Source of the DNA: Microlunatus endophyticus
GTDB taxonomy: Bacteria; Actinomycetota; Actinomycetes; Propionibacteriales; Propionibacteriaceae
Length of the DNA: 64,000 nucleotides
Assembly: GCF_014646195.1 (NCBI RefSeq)
Contig: NZ_BMMZ01000003.1
Location: forward strand, 310,001 to 374,000
Reading direction: 5' to 3'
Positions 59,449 through 64,000 of this stretch are shown here, piece by piece. The position numbers were made by a program, and so were the translations under genes. Each line of letters opens with the position of its first letter. The stretch's first letter is position 1. The notes beneath the pieces are model-generated. The model did not search any database, was not told the DNA's origin, and saw only the letters and a list, made by a program, of their open reading frames with translations.

Positions 59449-60195
59449 GTGGCTGACGACCCGTTCTCCGATCCCCGCCTGGTCGGCCTGTACGACCGGG
59501 ACAACCCCGGCGGCGCGGACCACGACTTCTACCGGGCGTTGGCCGACGAGATCGCAGCCGGGACGATCGTCGACCTCGGCTGCGGAACCGGCATGTTGAC
59601 CGTCACACTGGCGGACCACGATCGGACGGTGATCGGTGTCGATCCCTCTCCCACCATGCTCGACTTCGCCCGGCGACGATCAGGCGCCGCCGCGGTCACC
59701 TGGGTCGATGGAGATGCGTCGGTGATCGATTCCGCGCTCGGCGAACAGCGCGCGGATCTGATCATCATGTCCGGCAACACCGCCCAGCACATCCTCGGCG
59801 CGGATTGGAGCGCGACCCTGGAACAGGTCCGTGACGGCCTCCGTCCCGGCGGCCTGCTGGCGTTCGAGAGTCGCAATCCTGACAACCGGGCCTGGGAGGA
59901 CTGGACCGAAGAGCGGACGATAGGCAGCCGGGACACGCCGGTCGGCCGGATGACCGAGTGGCTCGAGCTGATCTCGGTCACAACCGAGGAAGTCACCTTC
60001 GACGCACACAATCTCTTCGAGGTCACCGGCGAGGATGCGGTCTACCGGAGCACCCTGGCGTTTCGCACCGCGCAGGAGTTGACCGCCGACCTGGCCGTTG
60101 CCGGACTCACCGTCCGCTCCATCACCGGCGGCTGGTCGCAGGAACCTGTCACCCCGGCGAGCCGGATCTACGTGGTCACTGCGGTTCGGGAGTAA
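59449..60195 (+). CDS. Class I SAM-dependent methyltransferase
   Basis: 248-residue methyltransferase with SAM motif VDLGCGTGMLTVTLA (~40-54), acidic motif VIGVDPSPTMLDFAR and LIIMSGNTAQHI. The C-terminal half resembles the family acting on small molecules. GTG at 59449 begins right at MADDPFSDPRL; the upstream open frame overlaps hpt antisense and is rejected. Convergent 20-bp overlap with tilS. It is inserted between hpt and tilS, on the opposite strand. Confidence 0.88.
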   Translation: MADDPFSDPRLVGLYDRDNPGGADHDFYRALADEIAAGTIVDLGCGTGMLTVTLADHDRTVIGVDPSPTMLDFARRRSGAAAVTWVDGDASVIDSALGEQRADLIIMSGNTAQHILGADWSATLEQVRDGLRPGGLLAFESRNPDNRAWEDWTEERTIGSRDTPVGRMTEWLELISVTTEEVTFDAHNLFEVTGEDAVYRSTLAFRTAQELTADLAVAGLTVRSITGGWSQEPVTPASRIYVVTAVRE

Positions 60196-61126
60196 GCAGC
60201 GTGCCGCGGCGTTGCACCGTCAGTCCCGGTAGGTCGATCGGGCCCTGCCCGTGCCAGTCCGTGATCAGTGCCGCTACCGCCCGGATGCGTTCATAGGACG
60301 TCTCGGTTGCCCCGGAGGACGTCAGCCAGGATTTGATCACTCGCGTCTGCAGTGCGGCGTCGGCGCCGGCCAGCACAGCACAGTCCAGGTCGCTCCCCCA
60401 CCGGGCCGACGCCAACAGATCGTCCGCGAGCCGGTCGAGGAGATCGGCATCGGCACGTACGAGATCAGCGGTCCTGGCCAGCGCCTCGGCAATCCCGGGG
60501 CCTAACTCGGACTCCAGCACCGGCAGTACTCGGGCCCGGAGCCGGGAGCGGGTGAAACGCGGATCGGCATTGTGCGGATCGTCCCAGAAGTCCAGCCCGA
60601 GCTCGGCACAGGCCGCCCGGGTCCGAGCACGTCGGATGCCGAGCAGCGGACGGAGCCGGTGCCCCGAGCGCACGGACATCCCGGCCAGCGACCGTGGCCC
60701 CGAGCCCCGGGCCAGACCGAGGAGCACCGTCTCGGCCTGGTCGTCGAGGGTGTGACCGAGAACAAGATCAGCTCCGCGTCCGGCCGCTTCGTGGTCAAGA
60801 ACCGCATACCGGGCGGTGCGGGCCTCGGCCTCCGGCCCGGAACCTGTTCCGACCGAGACCCTGGTGATCGTGATGTCGTCGTAGCCAAGATCAACAAGCT
60901 GATCGCGTACGGCTCGAGCCCGGTCCGCGGAGCCGTCCTGCAGGCCATGATCAACAGTGACAGCCGCGAACGGCTGCTCCGTCGAGCTGCAGACATACGC
61001 CACCGCGAACGCCAGGGCGAGGGAATCGGCGCCGCCCGAGACGGCGGCGACCATCGGATGGCCAGCGACAGCTCGGACTGCCTGGACGATCTCCAGTGTC
61101 GCCGGGCCCAGCGCCTTTCGCGCCAC
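60176..61126 (-). CDS. tilS: tRNA(Ile)-lysidine synthase
   Basis: 316-residue PP-loop ATPase that converts C34 of tRNA-Ile(CAU) to lysidine. PP-loop SGGADS (~30-35), DDQAETVLLGLARG and FTRSRLRARVLP are family marks. It lacks the long C-terminal tRNA-binding domain of E. coli TilS, as usual in actinobacteria. GTG start follows directly on the DUF2342 stop. Confidence 0.94.
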   Translation of the reverse strand: MARKALGPATLEIVQAVRAVAGHPMVAAVSGGADSLALAFAVAYVCSSTEQPFAAVTVDHGLQDGSADRARAVRDQLVDLGYDDITITRVSVGTGSGPEAEARTARYAVLDHEAAGRGADLVLGHTLDDQAETVLLGLARGSGPRSLAGMSVRSGHRLRPLLGIRRARTRAACAELGLDFWDDPHNADPRFTRSRLRARVLPVLESELGPGIAEALARTADLVRADADLLDRLADDLLASARWGSDLDCAVLAGADAALQTRVIKSWLTSSGATETSYERIRAVAALITDWHGQGPIDLPGLTVQRRGTLLTPEPQ

Positions 61127-62197
61127 TCAGAGGCCGTGGTTGCGGGCGACCCAGAGATCGGGGTCGGCGATCTCTGCCGGTGTGGGCAAGGTCTGCGGAT
61201 TACTCCAGACCTTGTTGAAGCCGTCCATCCCGACACGCTCGATCACCCGGTTGCAGAAGCGGGCCCCGTCGCGATATTGCCGCATCTTGGCGTCCAGGCC
61301 GAGCAGCTTGCGGACGATCCGATCCAGACCCTGGGACTGGCGGCGTACGTCGAAGCGGGCGCGGATGGTCTCGATCGACTTGATCACGTCGGGCTTGACG
61401 CTGTCCATCACCACATCGGCATGGCCCTCGAGCAGGCTCATCACCGCCGTGATCCGCTCGACGGTCGCCCGTTGATCAGGAGTCTGGACCAGATCGACGA
61501 TGGAGAATTCTTTGTTGCCGCGGATCGCCTCGCCGATCGTCGAGACCGCGTTCTTGATCATCTCCAGTACCGCTGCCGGATCAAGATCAGCGGCGCCGAC
61601 GATCTCCTGCACCTGCGAGTTCAGATAGTCGCGCAACCACGGTACGGCGGTGAACTGGACCCGGTGGGTCTCCTCGTGCAGGCAGACCCAGAGCCGGAAG
61701 TCGTGCGGATCGAGTTTGAGCTCGCGCTCGACCATCACCACGTTGGGCGCGACGAGCAGCAGCCGTCCGCCCGGCTCGTCGACCGCGCCGGCGTAGAAGG
61801 GGTCGAACTGGCCGAGGATCTTGGGCGCCAGGTAGCTCAGCAGGGCGCCGACCTCGGCGCCGCTGACCCGCGCCGTGACAGCCTGCATCTGCCCGCCGGC
61901 GCGGCCGGTCGCGGCGATCTTGGCCGCGGCCTTCTCGGTCAGCGGTTCCATGATCGTCCGGAACGCGTCGGCATTGGCCTGGATCCAGCCCGGCCGGTCC
62001 ACGACGAGCACCGGTGCGGTGGCGCTCGGCACCCGCAGCCCGGTCACCTCCTGGACGTAGACCTCGGCCCGCTGAGCGGCGTCCCGGAGCTCGGCGACGG
62101 CCGAGAGGGCACCCTCCATGGAGATCTCGGGTCCGGGCTTGACCAGCTTGCGTGCGGTCGTGACCGCGACATCCCAGTCGACCATCGTCGTACTCAT
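61127..62197 (-). CDS. DUF2342 zinc-dependent metalloprotease-like protein
   Basis: 356-residue protein with the zinc motif CLHEETHRVQF (HExxH, ~162) and a downstream LEGHADVVMDSV that likely supplies the third ligand. This family occurs in actinobacteria directly upstream of tilS, as here; substrates are unknown. ATG at 62197. Co-directional with and immediately before tilS. Confidence 0.9.
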   Translation of the reverse strand: MSTTMVDWDVAVTTARKLVKPGPEISMEGALSAVAELRDAAQRAEVYVQEVTGLRVPSATAPVLVVDRPGWIQANADAFRTIMEPLTEKAAAKIAATGRAGGQMQAVTARVSGAEVGALLSYLAPKILGQFDPFYAGAVDEPGGRLLLVAPNVVMVERELKLDPHDFRLWVCLHEETHRVQFTAVPWLRDYLNSQVQEIVGAADLDPAAVLEMIKNAVSTIGEAIRGNKEFSIVDLVQTPDQRATVERITAVMSLLEGHADVVMDSVKPDVIKSIETIRARFDVRRQSQGLDRIVRKLLGLDAKMRQYRDGARFCNRVIERVGMDGFNKVWSNPQTLPTPAEIADPDLWVARNHGL

Positions 62198-62266
62198 AGC
62201 CCGCACTCTATGCGCGCCGCCGGTCGCGGACGTGAACCCGCGCACCCTGATCGACCCCGGAAAGCA

Positions 62267-62743
62267 CTAGGTGGCCAGCAGCGTACGCAGCCGGTCGATG
62301 GTCTGTTCCCAGCCGGGCCTGATGCCGATCGCGAGCAACTCACGGATCTTCTCGGCCGGGAGGTCGTGCATCGCCAAGGTGAAGATCAACTCGGTCTGAC
62401 CGTCGCCGTACGGCTCGAACCGGACGGTGACCAGCGGCGCGTCGGCGGGTCGATGGCCCTGGTCGGCCCAGCTGAAGCGGAGCAGGTGCGGCACCTCGAC
62501 GTCGGTGAAGATCCCTTCGGTCGGGTAGCGCTCCCCCGTCAGGTCGTTGACCATGGTCAGCCGCCAGAATCCGCCCGGCCGCAGGTCGACCGAGATGGTG
62601 TCGCGGGGCGTTGTCGTGCCTTCCGGACCCCACCAGGTCATCCGGTCCGGCTCGGTCCAGCAGGCGAATACGATCTCCGGCGGCGCGTCGAGGATCCGGG
62701 TGATGGTGAACTCCTGATCGGCGACGGGCACGGGCTCAGCCAT
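62267..62743 (-). CDS. SRPBCC/AHSA1-family protein
   Basis: 158-residue START-like fold protein (AHSA1 type): ITRILDAPPEIVFACWTEPDRMTWWGPEG (parts), GGFWRLTMV, GWEQTIDRLRTLL. Usually encoded beside a small ArsR regulator, as here; possible ligand-binding role. ATG overlaps the DUF899 stop by 8 bp. Third gene of a three-gene operon. Confidence 0.9.
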   Translation of the reverse strand: MAEPVPVADQEFTITRILDAPPEIVFACWTEPDRMTWWGPEGTTTPRDTISVDLRPGGFWRLTMVNDLTGERYPTEGIFTDVEVPHLLRFSWADQGHRPADAPLVTVRFEPYGDGQTELIFTLAMHDLPAEKIRELLAIGIRPGWEQTIDRLRTLLAT

Positions 62744-63404
62744 AGGTCGGCTCCTGCGGCCAGCCCTCGGGAGAGTCCTCCCAGTCCTGGCGGCGTCCGT
62801 ACGGCGTCAGGTCGAGGATGTTGTGCAGGAACATCAGCCGGTCCACACCGCGCGATCCGGTCGTGTAGGTGCGGTAGATGTCGTCGCCGGCGCGCAGGTA
62901 GACCATCAGCATGAAACCCACGACGCCGTTGTCGGCGAAGAAGGTGGTGCCGCGGGACGAAACGAACGGCATCGTCCAGCCCTCACGGGCTGTGATCTCG
63001 GTGATCTGTTCGATCGGCATCTCGGAGATGTGTGCCCAGCTGACGCCCTCCCGGGCCAGAGTCCCGAGGTTGACGACGTTGCGGGTGAAGTGGGTGCAAC
63101 CCGGGCACTGATTGCCCGGGCCGGCGTCCATGAACTGGTAGACCACCAGTTCGTTGTTGTCGCCGAAGAGGTCGAGCAGCGTGGTGGTGCCGTCCGCGGT
63201 CGTGAATTCGTAGTTGCCGAAGCGCATCGCGGGCAGCCGGCGGCGCCGGGCGGCCAGCGCGTCCAGCGAACGCGTCGCCTGCTTCTCCAGCACCATCAGC
63301 TCGTCGCGTGCCTGCTGCCACTCCTGCGCCGACACAACCGGCGGCAGTGCCGGGGCGGCGGACCGGGTCGGTTGACCGATACTCGATTGATCGGTGGTCG
63401 TCAT
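62736..63404 (-). CDS. DUF899 thioredoxin-fold protein
   Basis: 222-residue protein of the DUF899 family with a thioredoxin-like core: FQFMDAGPGNQCPGCTHFTRN-type region (Cys pair CPGC, ~98-103), VSWAHISEMPIEQI and MPFVSSRGTTFFADNG. Function unknown; the Cys pair suggests redox activity. It is the middle gene between the ArsR regulator (2-bp gap) and AHSA1 protein. Confidence 0.88.
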   Translation of the reverse strand: MTTTDQSSIGQPTRSAAPALPPVVSAQEWQQARDELMVLEKQATRSLDALAARRRRLPAMRFGNYEFTTADGTTTLLDLFGDNNELVVYQFMDAGPGNQCPGCTHFTRNVVNLGTLAREGVSWAHISEMPIEQITEITAREGWTMPFVSSRGTTFFADNGVVGFMLMVYLRAGDDIYRTYTTGSRGVDRLMFLHNILDLTPYGRRQDWEDSPEGWPQEPTYG

Positions 63405-63406
63405 GA

Positions 63407-63781
63407 TCAGTCCTTTCCCTCGTGATCGGGTCGTGCATCAGGATCGGATCCCTGCATCCTGCGCAGTTGGTCCTCCAAGCGGTCGAAGCTCGCCTCGAAG
63501 AACCGGCGATATTGCTGCAGCCACGCCTCGGCGTCCTGCAGCGGAGCGGGATTGAGCGCGCAGGGCCGGGTCTGCGCCGCGCGGCGCTTGGTGATCAGCC
63601 CGGCCGATTCCAGCACCTTCAGATGCTTGGAGATCGCCGGGAGGCTGAGCTCATGCGGCGCCGCCAGCTCGTTGACCGTCGCCTCGCCCTCGGACAGCCG
63701 GGCGAGCATCGAGCGGCGCGTCGGATCGGCCAGAGCGGCAAACGTGCGGCTCAGAGTGTCCGGCTCAGCAGTGACGGTCAT
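63407..63781 (-). CDS. ArsR-family transcriptional regulator
   Basis: 124-residue winged-helix regulator: ALADPTRRSMLARLSEGEATVNELA (parts) and recognition helix LSLPAISKHLKVLE, then ITKRRAAQTR. No Cys pair for metal is seen, so it is not a classical metal sensor. First gene of the operon with DUF899 and AHSA1, likely autoregulated. Its promoter region is AT-rich (63795-63826). Confidence 0.9.
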   Translation of the reverse strand: MTVTAEPDTLSRTFAALADPTRRSMLARLSEGEATVNELAAPHELSLPAISKHLKVLESAGLITKRRAAQTRPCALNPAPLQDAEAWLQQYRRFFEASFDRLEDQLRRMQGSDPDARPDHEGKD

Positions 63782-63794
63782 CTCGTACTTTCTC

Positions 63795-63826
63795 GATCAG
63801 TTAATTATCCAGTGAGCTAAGTAGAG
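63795..63826 (-). promoter_or_regulatory. AT-rich promoter region of the ArsR operon
   Basis: On the minus strand GATAAT (ATTATC at 63804-63809) is a good -10, within CTCACTGGATAATTAACTG. The -35 is poor. AT content stands out from its GC-rich surroundings. Self-binding by the ArsR product is likely. Confidence 0.4.
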
Positions 63827-63936
63827 CAGCCACCGATCACGCTGTCAAGACGTACGAAACGACCGCGGCGGGGTGCCGTTCCGCCTACGATGAACCAGCG
63901 GCTCGATCCTGGCCGCCTGGGGGAACAGGACTGTTT

Positions 63937-64000
63937 GTGCAGGAACCATTCGCACGCCCGATCGCCGTGGTCGTGGTCAACTACGCCTCGATCGGGCTGA
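63937..64000 (+). CDS. Glycosyltransferase family 2 protein, 3' end outside window
   Basis: Start of a gene cut by the window end. From GTG 63937 (7 nt after AGGA) it reads MQEPFARPIAVVVVNYASIGL. The VVVVNY-S element is the N-terminal nucleotide-sugar strand of GT2 glycosyltransferases. Only 21 residues are seen, so the call is tentative. Confidence 0.5.
   Translation, partial: MQEPFARPIAVVVVNYASIGL

Overview
The window is high-GC actinobacterial chromosome. Markers are lsr2 beside clpC, disA beside radA, a DUF2342-tilS-hpt-ftsH-folE-folP-folB-folK-DUF3180 block, many GTG starts and dense GTGA/ATGA gene overlaps. Gene content and synteny fit Propionibacteriales (a Microlunatus-like organism is my best guess, from general knowledge and not from a search). 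I found no tRNA, rRNA, IS element or CRISPR array.

Layout. 0-6 kb: three aminoglycoside-phosphotransferase-fold proteins, a PPOX-fold enzyme, a queuosine-precursor transporter, and a flotillin with a small OB-fold partner. 5.7-13 kb: a small helix-turn-helix protein, the asd-proC-acuC operon, a CPBP membrane protease, a monofunctional proline dehydrogenase with a sugar-phosphate isomerase-like protein, and a Cys-rich protein. 13-20.7 kb: VOC protein, aminotransferase, radA, disA, a secreted or membrane-anchored protein, mutY, and an aldo/keto reductase.

20.7-44.5 kb: a roughly 24-kb catabolic island, the most interesting part of the window. It holds a FCD-GntR regulator, a three-subunit D-hydroxyproline-type dehydrogenase, a DHDPS-family deaminase, a 4-hydroxyproline epimerase, a LysR regulator, bifunctional PutA, a complete five-gene peptide ABC transporter with its own cyclophilin, three COG1228 amidohydrolases (prolidase-like family), a DUF885 metallopeptidase-like protein and an EamA exporter. 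I read it as a system that imports proline- and hydroxyproline-rich peptides, isomerises and cuts their imide bonds, and degrades both imino acids. Four sites resembling GTGA-CATG-TCAC sit at the promoters of its main transcription units and probably bind the GntR protein.

44.5-64 kb: clpC and lsr2, a NDUFAF7-like methyltransferase next to a solitary NuoD-like gene, a coiled-coil membrane protein, the folate cluster (interrupted by a nuclease-like gene between two 71-bp repeats), ftsH with a Tyr/Gln/Gly-rich tail, hpt, a methyltransferase, tilS, a DUF2342 metalloprotease, an ArsR-DUF899-AHSA1 operon, and the start of a glycosyltransferase cut by the window edge.
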